Made by a program: the position numbers and the translations under genes. Below are positions 9,932 to 20,204 of a stretch of DNA of 64,000 nucleotides, in pieces (positions within the stretch are counted from its first letter, which is position 1; each line of letters begins with the position of its first letter). This DNA comes from Hazenella coriacea (GTDB lineage: Bacteria; Bacillota; Bacilli; Thermoactinomycetales; Thermoactinomycetaceae). Under the pieces are notes generated by a model that was not told the origin of the DNA, ran no database searches, and was given only the letters and a program-made list of their open reading frames with translations. The DNA lies in contig NZ_SMAG01000010.1 of the NCBI RefSeq assembly GCF_004341825.1, positions 1-64,000 on the forward strand. Reading direction: 5' to 3'.

Positions 9932-11316
9932 ATGAAGAATGTGGAGTTTTTGCGATCGTGGGTCATCCCGATGCAGCGCAATTTACCTATTATGGTTTAC
10001 ATGCACTCCAACATCGTGGACAAGAGAGTGCAGGGATCGTTGCTACGGATGGAAAGCAATTTTCTTTTCACCGTGGAATGGGTTTAGTAACAGAAGTTTT
10101 CAATCAAGAAAATATAAAAAAATTTAAAGGGCATGTGGCGATTGGTCATGTACGCTATTCCACAGCAGGGGGAACAGGGCTAGCCAATGCCCAACCCCTT
10201 GTTTTCAATTACGCGAAGGGCGAATTGGCAATTGCTAGCAATGGGAACTTGGTTAATGCCGAGCAGTTAAGAAAAGAGTTAGAAGAGACAGGCTCTATTT
10301 TCCAAACAACTACAGATACAGAAGTTTTTGCGCATTTAATTGCTCGTTCCAATGCTCCCTCCATTGAAGAGGCAGTCAAAGAAGCATTAAATCGTGTTGT
10401 GGGTGCTTATGCTCTTCTCATTCTAACGAATAACCAGTTGATTGTGGCTACAGACCCACATCAACTTCGTCCTCTTTCTTTGGGAATGTTGAGCGATGCG
10501 TATATTTTTTCCTCTGAAACTTGTGCTTTCGATCTGATTGGTGCAGAGATGGTTCGTGATATTCAGCCAGGAGAATTGTTGGTCATCGATCAAGATGGAT
10601 TGCGAACCAGTTATTATTCAAAGCCAAAAGAGCGGGCGATTTGTTCATTTGAATATGTGTATTTTGCTCGACCAGATAGTGATATTGGTGGGGTGAATGT
10701 ACATGCCGCTCGTAAACGGATGGGAAGACAGTTGGCGGTCGAAGCACCCGTGGAAGCAGATGTGGTGACAGGAGTTCCTGACTCAAGTACGTCTGCGGCG
10801 ATTGGGTTTGCAGAAGCTACTGGGATTCCATATGAATTAGGTTTAATTAAAAATCGTTATGTGGGAAGAACGTTTATCCAGCCGAGTCAAGAGCTTCGTG
10901 AGCAAGGGGTTAAGATGAAGTTAAGTGCAGTTCGCGGTGTCGTTGAAGGAAAACGGGTGGTTATGGTTGATGATTCGATTGTACGTGGGACCACGAGTCG
11001 TCGAATTGTGGGTCTATTAAAAGAAGCAGGTGCGACTGAAGTTCATGTACGGATTAGCTCCCCTCCAGTAACCCATTCCTGTTTTTATGGGATTGATACA
11101 CCTGAACGTCAACAGTTAATTGCCTCCACACGATCCGTTGAAGAGATTCGTCAGGAGATTGGCGCAGATTCACTTGCTTTTATCAGTGCAGAAGGAATGG
11201 TAGAAGCGATTGGAAGTTCACATATAGGGAAGAATCAAGGACACTGTCTAGCTTGCTTTACAGGTGATTATCCGACAAAAATCAAGGGTGGAATGGTTCT
11301 GGAGGGAAAACGATGA
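9901..11316 (+). CDS. purF: Amidophosphoribosyltransferase
   Basis: PurF catalyses the first committed step, PRPP plus glutamine to phosphoribosylamine. The 471-residue protein starts with a 13-residue propeptide that is removed to expose the nucleophile Cys14 (NEECGVF). The PRPP-binding loop [14 protein letters not shown] lies near residue 360. Cysteines in [15 protein letters not shown] and CLACF fit the four ligands of the 4Fe-4S cluster known in Bacillus PurF. The ATG at 9901 follows GGGAGGAGG with 7-base spacing; the start overlaps the purL end. Confidence 0.97.
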   Translation: MQDESIFDELNEECGVFAIVGHPDAAQFTYYGLHALQHRGQESAGIVATDGKQFSFHRGMGLVTEVFNQENIKKFKGHVAIGHVRYSTAGGTGLANAQPLVFNYAKGELAIASNGNLVNAEQLRKELEETGSIFQTTTDTEVFAHLIARSNAPSIEEAVKEALNRVVGAYALLILTNNQLIVATDPHQLRPLSLGMLSDAYIFSSETCAFDLIGAEMVRDIQPGELLVIDQDGLRTSYYSKPKERAICSFEYVYFARPDSDIGGVNVHAARKRMGRQLAVEAPVEADVVTGVPDSSTSAAIGFAEATGIPYELGLIKNRYVGRTFIQPSQELREQGVKMKLSAVRGVVEGKRVVMVDDSIVRGTTSRRIVGLLKEAGATEVHVRISSPPVTHSCFYGIDTPERQQLIASTRSVEEIRQEIGADSLAFISAEGMVEAIGSSHIGKNQGHCLACFTGDYPTKIKGGMVLEGKR

Positions 11317-12353
11317 GTGAAGCATATAAACAAGCAGGTGTCGATATCGATGCAGGGAATGAAACCGTTGATCGTATTCGCGCCCATGTACAAAGAACCC
11401 GTCGTCCTGAAGTATTAGGGGGAATTGGCGGGTTTGGTGGGTTGTTTGCCCTCTCTTCTCAATATAAGAACCCAGTTTTGGTGTCAGGAACAGATGGAGT
11501 GGGTACGAAGCTGAAGGTTGCGTTTGCACTAGATCGTCACGATACAATCGGGATCGACTGTGTAGCAATGTGTGTCAATGATATTGTTGTTTCAGGTGCG
11601 GAACCATTATTTTTCCTCGACTATTTAGCAACGGGGAAACTTTCTCCAACTCAAGCAGAAGCAGTCGTAAAAGGAATTGCTGATGGTTGTGAACAAGCAG
11701 GTTGTGCTCTGATCGGAGGAGAAACGGCTGAAATGCCAGGGATGTATGCTGCTGGAGAATATGATGTGGCCGGTTTTTGTGTAGGTGTTGTAGAAAAAGA
11801 AAACCTAATGACGGGAGAAACAATTCAGCCCGGTGATTGTCTCATTGGGTTTGCATCGAGTGGATTACACAGTAATGGATTTTCGCTGGCTCGCAAGATT
11901 TTATTGGAAGATCATCCTGTAAATTTAGATGAGCTTGTCCCTGGGACGAATCAAACGTGGGGAGATGCTTTGTTAGCTCCTACTCGCATCTACGTGCGTA
12001 CCTTTTTAGAGTTAATGAAACAATATACGGTTAAAGGTGGGGCTCACATTACAGGTGGTGGATTGATTGAAAATGTGCCTCGGATGTTGCCATCGGGATG
12101 TCAGGCACAGATTGATCAGTCATCATGGAAAGTCCCTACCATTTTCACAGAGATAGCCCAACGAGGGAATGTATCTGATGAGGATATGTATCGCACGTTT
12201 AATATGGGAATCGGTCTAGTAATGATTGTACCTGCGAACGAAGCGGATGAAGTGATGCAAGTGGCTAATGCCATGGGTGAAAAAACAATGCTTATTGGGA
12301 AGATCACAGAAGGAAGTCAAGGAGTTGTTTGGTCAGGAGGAGCCACAGAATGA
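11313..12353 (+). CDS. purM: Phosphoribosylformylglycinamidine cyclo-ligase
   Basis: PurM (AIR synthase) closes the imidazole ring of FGAM using ATP. The 346-residue protein has the family motifs [10 protein letters not shown] (about 57-66), [12 protein letters not shown] and [13 protein letters not shown]. The ATG overlaps the purF stop by 4 bases and is preceded by GGAGGG. The purN start overlaps its stop in the same way, so purF, purM and purN are translationally coupled. Confidence 0.97.
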   Translation: MSEAYKQAGVDIDAGNETVDRIRAHVQRTRRPEVLGGIGGFGGLFALSSQYKNPVLVSGTDGVGTKLKVAFALDRHDTIGIDCVAMCVNDIVVSGAEPLFFLDYLATGKLSPTQAEAVVKGIADGCEQAGCALIGGETAEMPGMYAAGEYDVAGFCVGVVEKENLMTGETIQPGDCLIGFASSGLHSNGFSLARKILLEDHPVNLDELVPGTNQTWGDALLAPTRIYVRTFLELMKQYTVKGGAHITGGGLIENVPRMLPSGCQAQIDQSSWKVPTIFTEIAQRGNVSDEDMYRTFNMGIGLVMIVPANEADEVMQVANAMGEKTMLIGKITEGSQGVVWSGGATE

Positions 12354-12940
12354 GTATCGCTGTTTTTGCATCAGGAAGTGGAAGTAACTTCGAGCAATTG
12401 GTTTGTTCTTCCAAAGGAAAAGAGTGGCCGATGTCCATCTCTATACTCATCTGTGACAAGCCACAAGCAAAGGTATTGGAACGGGCTGAGCGATTAGGAA
12501 TTCCGGCTGTTCTGATCGAGCCTAAGCAGTTTTCTGATAAAAAAGCATATGAAGAAGCAATTTTACAAGTTTTACACCAGTATCGAGTCAAGTGGATCTT
12601 CCTAGCAGGATATCTTCGCATTATTGGATCGACGTTATTAAATGCTTATTCAGGCAGGATTGTAAATATCCACCCTTCACTATTACCCGCGTTTCCTGGA
12701 CTTCATGCGATTGAGCAAGCTTACCAATATCAAGTGAAGCTTTCAGGGGTAACGGTTCATTTTGTAGATGAAGGCTTAGATACAGGACCGATTATTGCTC
12801 AAGTCCCTGTTCCATTGTATGAAACGGATACCTTGGAAAGTTTCGCACAACGAATTCACCAAGCCGAGCATCAAATCTATCCTGAAGTGGCTGTTCAGCT
12901 TCTTGCCAGTAGTGCTCACCCATCAATCCAAATCAAGTAG
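12350..12940 (+). CDS. purN: Phosphoribosylglycinamide formyltransferase
   Basis: PurN transfers a formyl group from 10-formyltetrahydrofolate to GAR. The 196-residue protein shows the [13 protein letters not shown]-terminal motif, the catalytic region with [10 protein letters not shown], and the signature [16 protein letters not shown]. The frame extends upstream into purM, but AGGAGG at 12335-12340 points to the ATG at 12350 and gives the standard N-terminus. Confidence 0.97.
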   Translation: MSIAVFASGSGSNFEQLVCSSKGKEWPMSISILICDKPQAKVLERAERLGIPAVLIEPKQFSDKKAYEEAILQVLHQYRVKWIFLAGYLRIIGSTLLNAYSGRIVNIHPSLLPAFPGLHAIEQAYQYQVKLSGVTVHFVDEGLDTGPIIAQVPVPLYETDTLESFAQRIHQAEHQIYPEVAVQLLASSAHPSIQIK

Positions 12941-12952
12941 GGAGGAACTGTT

Positions 12953-14494
12953 TTGACTCGCATTCGCCGCGCTCTCATCAGCGTTTCAGATAAAACAGGC
13001 ATTGTTGAATTTGCTAAAGAATTAACTCGTTTAGGTGTAGAAATTATTTCAACTGGTGGAACTTATCGTACTCTCCTCGAATCTGAAGTTCCTGTGACAG
13101 CTATTTCAGAAGTGACCCAATTTCCAGAAATCCTTGAAGGTCGTGTGAAAACATTACATCCAATGGTTCATGGAGGATTACTCGCTTTACGTGATCGCCC
13201 CTCGCACCAAGCACAATTAGAAGAGCACCAGATCCAACCGATCGATCTAGTAGCTGTCAATTTATATCCATTCCAACAAACGATTTCAAAAGAAGATGTC
13301 ACTATGGAAGAAGCTATTGAAAATATTGATATCGGTGGTCCATCCATGGTACGCTCTGCTGCGAAAAATCATCGTGATGTTACGGTAATTGTTGATCCTG
13401 TGGATTATGACAAAGTATTAGCAGAAATTAGCGAGACTGGAGAAACGAACGAGAAGACACGTCAGCAGTTGGCGGCTAAAGCATTTGGTCACACAGCAGC
13501 CTATGATTCGATTATCGCTGGATATCTCAATCAACAGCTCGGAGATCAGTTCCCTGAACAACTGACAGTTACTTACCGGAAACAACAAGGGTTACGATAT
13601 GGGGAAAACCCTCACCAACAAGCTTCCTTTTATCGTGAACCGATGGCGTCAAGTGGACTCATTGCCACAGCTGAACAGTTACATGGAAAAGAACTATCCT
13701 ATAATAATATTCAAGATGCCAATGCAGCGATTGAACTGGTTAACGAATTTTCCGATCCTGCAGTAGTGGCTGTTAAACATATGAATCCGTGTGGTGTTGG
13801 AATAGGCCCCACAGTGGATGAAGCTTATCAAAAGGCGTATGAGGCAGATCCAGTTTCGATTTTTGGGGGCATTATCGCTAGTAATCGACCCATCAATGCA
13901 ACAGTTGCTACCAAAATGAAGGAAATCTTCTTGGAGATTATTATTGCTCCTTATTTTGAAAAAGAGGCTTTAGAGATCTTAAAGACGAAGAAAAATTTAC
14001 GTCTGATTGAGTTGGGACTCGACTTGGCGAAGCCACCATCTGTAAAATTAACTAGTGTGGGTGGTGGACTTTTAATTCAAGAAACTGACACTGCCACCGT
14101 GAGTCAAGAAGATTGTGAAGTGGTTACCGAACGGACACCTAGTGAAGAAGAGTGGAAACAACTCCTCTTTGCTTGGAGAGTAGTGAAACACGTCAAGTCA
14201 AATGCGATTGTCTTAGCGAAAGGCTCACGTACACTTGGAGTAGGAGCTGGACAAATGAATCGGGTTGGCTCTGCGGCGATCGCCATCCAACAGGCGGGAT
14301 CTGAATCTGTAGGTTCTGTGATGGCAAGTGATGCATTTTTCCCTATGCCAGACACGGTGGAGAACGCAGCCAAAGCGGGAATTACTGCGATCATTCAGCC
14401 GGGTGGTTCCATTCGTGATGAGGATTCGATTCAAGAAGCCAATAAACATGGAATTGCGATGGTATTTACTGGCGTTCGCCATTTTAAACATTAA
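12953..14494 (+). CDS. purH: Bifunctional AICAR formyltransferase/IMP cyclohydrolase
   Basis: PurH performs the last two steps to IMP. The 513-residue protein has an N-terminal MGS-like cyclohydrolase domain (about 1-190, with the motif STGGTYRTL) and a C-terminal AICAR formyltransferase domain with KHMNPCG near residue 275 and [11 protein letters not shown]. It uses a TTG start at 12953, 6 bases after GGGAGGA. A hairpin follows, so much transcription may stop before purD. Confidence 0.97.
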   Translation: MTRIRRALISVSDKTGIVEFAKELTRLGVEIISTGGTYRTLLESEVPVTAISEVTQFPEILEGRVKTLHPMVHGGLLALRDRPSHQAQLEEHQIQPIDLVAVNLYPFQQTISKEDVTMEEAIENIDIGGPSMVRSAAKNHRDVTVIVDPVDYDKVLAEISETGETNEKTRQQLAAKAFGHTAAYDSIIAGYLNQQLGDQFPEQLTVTYRKQQGLRYGENPHQQASFYREPMASSGLIATAEQLHGKELSYNNIQDANAAIELVNEFSDPAVVAVKHMNPCGVGIGPTVDEAYQKAYEADPVSIFGGIIASNRPINATVATKMKEIFLEIIIAPYFEKEALEILKTKKNLRLIELGLDLAKPPSVKLTSVGGGLLIQETDTATVSQEDCEVVTERTPSEEEWKQLLFAWRVVKHVKSNAIVLAKGSRTLGVGAGQMNRVGSAAIAIQQAGSESVGSVMASDAFFPMPDTVENAAKAGITAIIQPGGSIRDEDSIQEANKHGIAMVFTGVRHFKH

Positions 14495-14511
14495 TTTTAT
14501 AGATTTTATCC

Positions 14512-14565
14512 CCATCCTTTGTATTAGGACAAAGCGTCCCCAAAACAAAGGATGGCTCCTTTTTA
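14512..14565 (+). terminator. Hairpin after purH, possible terminator
   Basis: CCATCCTTTGT (14512-14522) pairs with ACAAAGGATGG (14545-14555), followed by CTCCTTTTT. The stem is good but the T run is interrupted, so termination may be partial. Confidence 0.6.
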
Positions 14566-14694
14566 TCTGCGGAAATTAGGTGCTTAGCCCTAAAAATGCT
14601 CTATGGATCACTTTCAATCAGTTGTAGACATGCTTCGTATCGAAAAGGGGTTCCTTTGCGTATACTATGAAAAAATGCAAAGGGGGAAGCCCTC

Positions 14695-14970
14695 GTGCGT
14701 CTACTTACTTGGGCGATCTTTTGGATTGCTAGTGTTATATTAGTAACAGGTGTCATTTCCTTTATTTCTTCTAGCTTTGACTGGACATTATGGCAAACTC
14801 AACTGCGAATGGCTGCAGGACTCTTTTTCTTGATCTCTTTGGTTGTGGGTGGAGTGTTAACTACTGATGCAGCATATCGAAAACGCTCACGAGCTTTTTA
14901 TCGAGAAGAATGGTCGTTTATTTGTATTATTGTCACTATCAGTCTATTTGGTATAAGTTTATTCATGTAG
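14695..14970 (+). CDS. Small membrane protein between purH and purD
   Basis: I do not recognise this 91-residue protein with confidence. It has three hydrophobic segments (about 4-27, 38-56 and 74-90) with a basic stretch KRSRAFYREEW between the second and third. The general layout recalls short three-helix membrane proteins of Bacillales such as DUF5316, but that is only a resemblance. It starts with GTG after AAGGGGG at 14680. A TATACT at 14661-14666 could be its own -10 element. It lies within an otherwise complete purine operon. Confidence 0.7.
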   Translation: MRLLTWAIFWIASVILVTGVISFISSSFDWTLWQTQLRMAAGLFFLISLVVGGVLTTDAAYRKRSRAFYREEWSFICIIVTISLFGISLFM

Positions 14971-15042
14971 GATTCGCCCAGTAAAGGTATGGGCGATGTT
15001 TATGTGTAAAAAGAGACAAGCATTGGGGGAGGGGATGTTTTT

Positions 15043-16320
15043 TTGCGTATTTTAGTAGTAGGTAGCGGAGGTCGTGAACATGCGATCATCTGGAAGTTGT
15101 CACAAAGTAAGAAGGTTTCAACCATTTTTTGTGCTCCAGGGAATGGAGGGATTAGGCAATTAGCCACTTGTGTCCCTATAGAGGCTACGGATCTAGAAGG
15201 TTTAGTTTCTTTTGCTAAAGAAAAAAAGATCGACTTGACTGTTGTCGGACCTGAAATCCCATTATTAGAAGGGATTGTCGATCGTTTTCAACAAGAAGGT
15301 TTGGCCATCTTCGGACCCTGTAAAAAAGCTGCTCAAATTGAAGGAAGTAAACGATTTGCTAAGGAAATGATGAAAAAGTACAAGATTCCTACAGCAAAGT
15401 TTCGCTCTTTTACCAATCCTGACAAGGCCAAATCCTATATTAATAAACAAGGAGCTCCCATCGTCATCAAAGCAGATGGACTAGCAGCAGGAAAAGGGGT
15501 TGTCGTTGCTGGAACCATCGAGGAAGCCGAAGAGGCGATTTCAGATGCCATGGAAAAGCAGGTTTTTGGTGATGCAGGAAATACAGTTGTTATTGAAGAG
15601 TTTCTCCAAGGTCAAGAAATTTCACTCATGGCTTTTGTAGATGGTTCCACGTATAAGCCGATGGTCGTTGCCCAGGATCATAAACCTGCATTTGATGGGG
15701 ATGAAGGTCCAAATACGGGTGGAATGGGTACTTATTCGCCTGTCCCACAAATTCCAGAGGCTGTAGTTCATGAGGCGATTCAAACGATTCTCGAGCCAAT
15801 GATTCATGCTTTTCAACAAGAAAAGATTCATTATCAGGGGATTTTATATGTTGGGTTAATGGTTACCTCAGACGGACCTAAAGTAATCGAGTTTAATGCT
15901 CGTTTTGGTGATCCGGAAACCCAAGTTGTTTTACCAAGACTTCAAACAGATTTATTGGAGATCTTGCTAGCAGTCACAGAAGGACGACTTGATGAACAAG
16001 AGGTACATTGGGTTGAAGAAGCAGCTGTCTGCGTGGTGATGGCCTCAGGAGGATATCCAGGGGCATATGAATCAGGATATATCATCTCTGGTTTGCCTCG
16101 TAAAAGAAAAGATAGTGTTTGTTTCCATGCAGGAACAAAGAAAGAGGGAAGCAATATTTTAACAGCAGGTGGGCGTGTCTTAGCGGTGACTGGATTAGGT
16201 CAGGATCTGATGGAAGCACGAGAGAAAGCTTATCAGCTAGTTAAACAAATTCATTTTAGTCATGTCTACTATCGTACAGATATAGGTCTTAAGGCACTGA
16301 CGACGGTTGATGAAAGTTAG
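15043..16320 (+). CDS. purD: Phosphoribosylamine--glycine ligase
   Basis: PurD (GAR synthetase) joins glycine to phosphoribosylamine in the second step of the pathway. The 425-residue ATP-grasp protein starts MRILVVGSGGREHAI and has IKADGLAAGKGVVVA, the signature DEGPNTGGMGTYSPVP, and the metal site EFNARFGDPETQ. The start is TTG at 15043 after GGGGAGGGG. It completes the set of genes for IMP synthesis but is separated from purH by a hairpin and the small membrane-protein gene. Confidence 0.97.
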   Translation: MRILVVGSGGREHAIIWKLSQSKKVSTIFCAPGNGGIRQLATCVPIEATDLEGLVSFAKEKKIDLTVVGPEIPLLEGIVDRFQQEGLAIFGPCKKAAQIEGSKRFAKEMMKKYKIPTAKFRSFTNPDKAKSYINKQGAPIVIKADGLAAGKGVVVAGTIEEAEEAISDAMEKQVFGDAGNTVVIEEFLQGQEISLMAFVDGSTYKPMVVAQDHKPAFDGDEGPNTGGMGTYSPVPQIPEAVVHEAIQTILEPMIHAFQQEKIHYQGILYVGLMVTSDGPKVIEFNARFGDPETQVVLPRLQTDLLEILLAVTEGRLDEQEVHWVEEAAVCVVMASGGYPGAYESGYIISGLPRKRKDSVCFHAGTKKEGSNILTAGGRVLAVTGLGQDLMEAREKAYQLVKQIHFSHVYYRTDIGLKALTTVDES

Positions 16321-16436
16321 TCTTGAATTTAAAAATCATATGAAATTTATGATCTTAAAAACTATAAATACAAAGGTTTACTAACATTAGGTTTAAATTA
16401 TATTTCTGCAATTTTTATTAGAAACATACTGAAAAG

Positions 16437-16474
16437 ACAAACAGAAGTAACCATTATTGGTTACTTCTGTTTGT
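16437..16474. terminator. Perfect 16-bp hairpin between convergent genes
   Basis: ACAAACAGAAGTAACC pairs perfectly with GGTTACTTCTGTTTGT around an ATTATT loop. It lies between purD (plus) and the small minus-strand gene ending at 16510, so it probably terminates both. No good T run follows on either strand, which is unusual for an intrinsic terminator of this strength. Confidence 0.65.
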
Positions 16475-16509
16475 ATAAAGGAAACGAAGGTGATCCCTAT
16501 GTTCATGTG

Positions 16510-16722
16510 TTAGCCGATTTTTGTGGTTTCTTTTTCGCCTTGAATACTAATCCCGTTGACTGGAATCTTAAACCACCATCCACCTTGTGTCTTTTTCACT
16601 GGTTGATACCCAGCTTTTTTCAAAGAACGAGCGACTGTCCAACTGGCCGTATAAACGGTGGCGAGGTTGGTGGACTCATCAAACTGGATCACTGTTTCTT
16701 TTTCCATTTCGCTGAGCGACAT
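16510..16722 (-). CDS. Small conserved protein of unknown function
   Basis: A 70-residue soluble protein starting MSLSEMEKETVIQFDE. The N-terminal pattern of a glutamate-lysine-glutamate-threonine stretch, then FDE and ATVYTAS, recalls a family of short Firmicutes proteins often carried by phages and integrative elements, whose role is unknown to me. The C-terminal half has GGWWFKIPVNGISI. The start ATG at 16722 is 10 bases from GGGAG; a GTG at 16731 is too close. It is transcribed against purD and divergently from kptA. Confidence 0.65.
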   Translation of the reverse strand: MSLSEMEKETVIQFDESTNLATVYTASWTVARSLKKAGYQPVKKTQGGWWFKIPVNGISIQGEKETTKIG

Positions 16723-17043
16723 TATTCTCACACTCCCAAACCGGTTTGGATTTTAAAAACCGATCATATGTTCTTGCTTGTAATCTTATTTTACACCACG
16801 TTGCCCTCAGTTTGCCACCTTCGATCTCTTAAAAATCAATGTACCCTTTTTTTCGACGGAAAGTTACAAGATGCCTTCTTTTTTTAAAATAAAAATTGAC
16901 AAATTTTTTGACAAAACATTATCAAGATTCGATTTTTGTCGAAATTATATGTTAAACTGGTATGTGCTGAGGGCATCTGTCTTCAAGATTAACCCATTTT
17001 TTGAGTTGAAGGTTATTTAACAGCATGAAAAAGGTGGATCTTT
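16723..17043. promoter_or_regulatory. Divergent control region of kptA and the small gene
   Basis: About 320 bases hold the start regions of two divergent genes. Two TTGACA sequences (16896-16901 and 16908-16913) could be -35 elements for kptA, but neither has a good -10 partner at the right distance. A short CTTCAA...TTGAAG hairpin lies before kptA. No firm promoter is assigned. Confidence 0.35.
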
Positions 17044-17604
17044 ATGGTGAGCAAAAGACATACCAGAGTGAGTAAATTCCTAAGTCTTATATTGAGACAT
17101 CAACCCGAATTGGTCAACCTTTCTTTAGATGAAGCAGGTTGGGTTAATGTATCCCAGCTATTAGAAGGGTGTAGAAAAGCTGGGGTTAAAATCACACTTG
17201 AAGAGCTTAAAGAGATTGTTAGAACGAATGATAAACGTCGTTTTTCGTTTACACGGGACTTTAAATATATTCGTGCCAATCAAGGTCATTCTGTTGAGGT
17301 ACAATTGGGTCTCCAGCCAACATCCCCTCCTATTACCTTGTTTCACGGAACGGCTAAGCATTTTCTCCCATCGATTTTTAAAGAAGGTCTACTGAAGAAA
17401 AAGCGACATCATGTTCACTTATCAGACCGGAGGAGTGCAGCAGTTGAGGTAGGAAAACGTCATGGATTTCCTATTGTGTTACAAATTGATGCTGGGAAAA
17501 TGGAGCGAGAGGGAGTTGATTTTTATCGAACAGAGAATGGAGTATGGTTGGTAGATCATGTGCCACCCAAATATATCTGCTTTCCAACCGATCTAACTGA
17601 GTAA
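17044..17604 (+). CDS. kptA: RNA 2'-phosphotransferase KptA/Tpt1
   Basis: This enzyme moves an internal 2'-phosphate from RNA to NAD+, giving ADP-ribose 1'',2''-cyclic phosphate. It is part of tRNA splicing in eukaryotes; its role in bacteria is not settled. The 186-residue protein has the Arg18-His19 pair (LRHQPE) in the N-terminal winged-helix lobe and the NAD-binding LFHGTA and HHVHLSD motifs in the C-terminal lobe. The ATG follows AAGGTGGA. It is a single gene with no RNA ligase or repair partner nearby. Confidence 0.93.
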   Translation: MVSKRHTRVSKFLSLILRHQPELVNLSLDEAGWVNVSQLLEGCRKAGVKITLEELKEIVRTNDKRRFSFTRDFKYIRANQGHSVEVQLGLQPTSPPITLFHGTAKHFLPSIFKEGLLKKKRHHVHLSDRRSAAVEVGKRHGFPIVLQIDAGKMEREGVDFYRTENGVWLVDHVPPKYICFPTDLTE

Positions 17605-17832
17605 GTAGAGAGTAAAAAAACCATTTACTTCTGAATATACCATGTCAATCTTAATCAATAGAATAGGAATTGTGAACCAGACTTGTATTTTGTTCACATA
17701 ACAGACATAATACTCAGAAAAATGTTTTTGTACATCTACCCCCTCAACTCATCTTGGAAACTATTATACAAAAAAGTCTGAATATAGACAAGGGATTTTC
17801 TTTTCTTTTTTCATAATACCTAAAATAAGTTC

Positions 17833-17852
17833 TCCCCTTAGAAAAGGGGAGC
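17833..17852. repeat. Short hairpin downstream of the DUF2892 gene
   Basis: CTCCCCT and AGGGGAG flank a six-base loop. It lies downstream of the minus-strand gene at 17891, where it is followed by an AACTTATTTT stretch; it could be a weak terminator for that gene. Confidence 0.4.
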
Positions 17853-17890
17853 GAAAAATAAGGGTAAAAAGGACTTATTTAACTTGAAAA

Positions 17891-18145
17891 CTATTGATCT
17901 TGAGAGAACATGGAGTCCAACGAGAGAGAAGGATTTGAATGATCCGTTTGCTTGGAAAGTGTTGATTTGCCAAATAAGGCAAGCATAGGACAATATCTTG
18001 TAATCCCTTCAGCCACTTTCATTGCTGACATCATGGCGAATAGAAAAGGGAATCCTCTTCTAGATCGGGAAGCACTCCAAGCTAACCCCACTAACCCACA
18101 ACTGATGCGAATGATCGCGTCAATAGTACCTACATTTTTTTTCAC
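17891..18145 (-). CDS. DUF2892 (YgaP-like) small membrane protein
   Basis: An 84-residue protein starting MKKNVGTIDAIIRISCGL, the typical N-terminus of DUF2892 proteins, which carry two transmembrane helices. In some proteins this module is fused to a rhodanese domain (YgaP); here it stands alone. The conserved cysteine-proline of the YCPM segment (about residue 51) is present. AAAGGAG 9 bases upstream supports the GTG at 18145 rather than the TTG at 18154. Function is unknown. Confidence 0.85.
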   Translation of the reverse strand: MKKNVGTIDAIIRISCGLVGLAWSASRSRRGFPFLFAMMSAMKVAEGITRYCPMLALFGKSTLSKQTDHSNPSLSLDSMFSQDQ

Positions 18146-18255
18146 TGATTTCAACTCCTTTCCGGCTCCGCAAAATTATTATTTGCTGATCAGGAGGGCT
18201 TATTCAAAGGAAAAAGGGAAAGTTATTGAAATAACTGGCGATTGGAGGGAGATTT

Positions 18256-20028
18256 TTGCGAATCACTTGCACCCAAACAGAAAAAAAATATTTGATGGAT
18301 GTCGTAATGGGCAGAGATGTACCAACAGTATTGATCCGGGGTGGACAGATTCTAAATGTGTATACAGGACGGGTGGAACAAAAGGATCTAGTTCTTGCTG
18401 GAAGATGGATCGCATATGTAGGTGATTATACAAAGAGTGGTTGTATTTTCAATGAAAATACGAAGATTATTGATCTTGATGGACAAGTAGTTGTACCTGG
18501 TTATATTGAACCTCATGCTCATCCTTTTCAGTTATATCATCCACTTAGCTTAGCTGAAAAAGTGTGTGCCCATGGAACAACTACTTTGATTAATGATAAT
18601 TTAGTTTTCTTTAGTCAACTTGAAGTGAATGAGTTCATTGCATTGATTGAGGAAATTGATAAGCGTTCTCCTGTTAAACAATTTTGGTGGGCAAGACTTG
18701 ATGCCCAAACACATCTTTCCACCAAACAAAAACATTTATTTGCGAAAGAACGGGTTCAACCTTTAATCGATCATGAGCTAGTTTTACAAAGTGGTGAATT
18801 AACTGATTGGATGCCACTATTGTTGGAAGATGAAAAAATGCATGGTTGGATGAGTCAGACTGAACAAAATAGAAAAAGGATCGAAGGGCATGCTCCAGGA
18901 GCCTCTTTTCTAACATTATCTCGATTAGCAGCTGCGGGAGTGACAGGAGATCACGAAAGTATCTCTTTTAAAGAAGTATGGCAACGTCTCGAGTTAGGAT
19001 ATATGGTCACACTTCGACATAGTTCGATCAGACCCGACCTTCCTGTGTTGATGGAGCAATTAAGTAAAGAAAAAGATGTACCTTGGCACCGGCTTATGAT
19101 GACGACGGATGGGGCAACTCCACCTTATTTAAAAAAGGGTTTTAGTGATTATCTGATTCGTACAGCGATTCAGCATGGATGCCCACCGATTCAAGCTTAT
19201 CAAATGGTGACTCTTTTTCCTGCGATTTATTACCAATTGGATTCGCAATTAGGAGGAATTGCTCCCGGAAAATTGGCTGATTTCAATATTTTATCTTCTC
19301 TTGATGAACCAACTCCGCTTCAAGTCTATGTAGAAGGTGAAAGGTTAGCCGAGAATCAGAAGGTACTCCATTCATTTTTCGAAATGGATTGGAAGTCATA
19401 TTCAAAGTTAAAGTGGAAGATGAATGTCAAAATCAAGCCTACTGCTTTACAAATTCCTCAAAAGGAACGCCAATCATTTCCAGTAATGAACTTGCAAAAT
19501 CCTGTGATTACAAAAATGACGATCGAAGAGTTACCATTGGTGGATGGAAATGTACACTGGGATGATGATGATGATCGATGTTACACTTTTTTAATCGACC
19601 GAAAAGGGAAGTGGATGACACCTGGTGTAATACGAGGTTTTGGCAAAGGGATTGATGGAATCGCTTCCAGTTACACTAGTTCCAATGATTTATTATTAAT
19701 CGGGCGAGATGTGCATGCAATGGCTCAAGCCGCCAATCAAGTGATAAAACAAAAGGGTGGAGTGGTTTGGGTTCAAAATAACCAAATCATCCACCAAATC
19801 CAATTACCGATCGCTGGTTCGATGAGTCCACATTCAGTTGATCAGTTGATTGCCGAATTAGATCCACTGATTGAAAATCTTCATCAGTTTGGACATCCGT
19901 TTGATGATCCCATTTACACTTTCTTATTTCTTTCATCGACTCATCTTCCACAACTCCGCCTAACTTCTGATGGATTAATGAGAGTTAAAGATAAAAAAGT
20001 GTTGGTTTCTTCATATCCGTTACCTTAA
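18256..20028 (+). CDS. yerA: Adenine deaminase-like amidohydrolase (YerA type)
   Basis: A 590-residue amidohydrolase-superfamily protein with the adenine deaminase C-terminal domain. The metal-binding motif PHAHPF has His87 and His89 and is followed by the typical TTTLINDNLVFF segment and an EGHAPGAS motif. It closely matches B. subtilis YerA, which also follows purD, and which is called a putative adenine deaminase. True activity on adenine is not established. The TTG at 18256 lies 5 bases after GGAGGGA. An acidic run of four aspartates lies near residue 437. Confidence 0.9.
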   Translation: MRITCTQTEKKYLMDVVMGRDVPTVLIRGGQILNVYTGRVEQKDLVLAGRWIAYVGDYTKSGCIFNENTKIIDLDGQVVVPGYIEPHAHPFQLYHPLSLAEKVCAHGTTTLINDNLVFFSQLEVNEFIALIEEIDKRSPVKQFWWARLDAQTHLSTKQKHLFAKERVQPLIDHELVLQSGELTDWMPLLLEDEKMHGWMSQTEQNRKRIEGHAPGASFLTLSRLAAAGVTGDHESISFKEVWQRLELGYMVTLRHSSIRPDLPVLMEQLSKEKDVPWHRLMMTTDGATPPYLKKGFSDYLIRTAIQHGCPPIQAYQMVTLFPAIYYQLDSQLGGIAPGKLADFNILSSLDEPTPLQVYVEGERLAENQKVLHSFFEMDWKSYSKLKWKMNVKIKPTALQIPQKERQSFPVMNLQNPVITKMTIEELPLVDGNVHWDDDDDRCYTFLIDRKGKWMTPGVIRGFGKGIDGIASSYTSSNDLLLIGRDVHAMAQAANQVIKQKGGVVWVQNNQIIHQIQLPIAGSMSPHSVDQLIAELDPLIENLHQFGHPFDDPIYTFLFLSSTHLPQLRLTSDGLMRVKDKKVLVSSYPLP

Positions 20029-20070
20029 TAAATCATCTGGTTACTAATCTTGTTTATATGGAGTGATTAG

Positions 20071-20106
20071 AAAATCTGCTGTGTAACCAATCACAGCAGA
20101 TTTTTT
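20071..20106 (+). terminator. Terminator of yerA
   Basis: AATCTGCTGTG pairs with CACAGCAGATT around a short loop, followed by a run of T residues, about 45 bases after the yerA stop. Confidence 0.92.
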
Positions 20107-20204
20107 CTGATCGAATAGTGAAGAAACGGGGATACAGGAAACATTATATAAAAGATGGAAAAAATACAAATAAGAAGAATGTGTTGAAACCAAAAGTAAT
20201 CTTA

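Noticed and set aside
17952-18425. A 157-codon plus-strand frame across the DUF2892 gene and the start of yerA
   Set aside because: It overlaps two well-supported genes in other frames and has no ribosome binding site.
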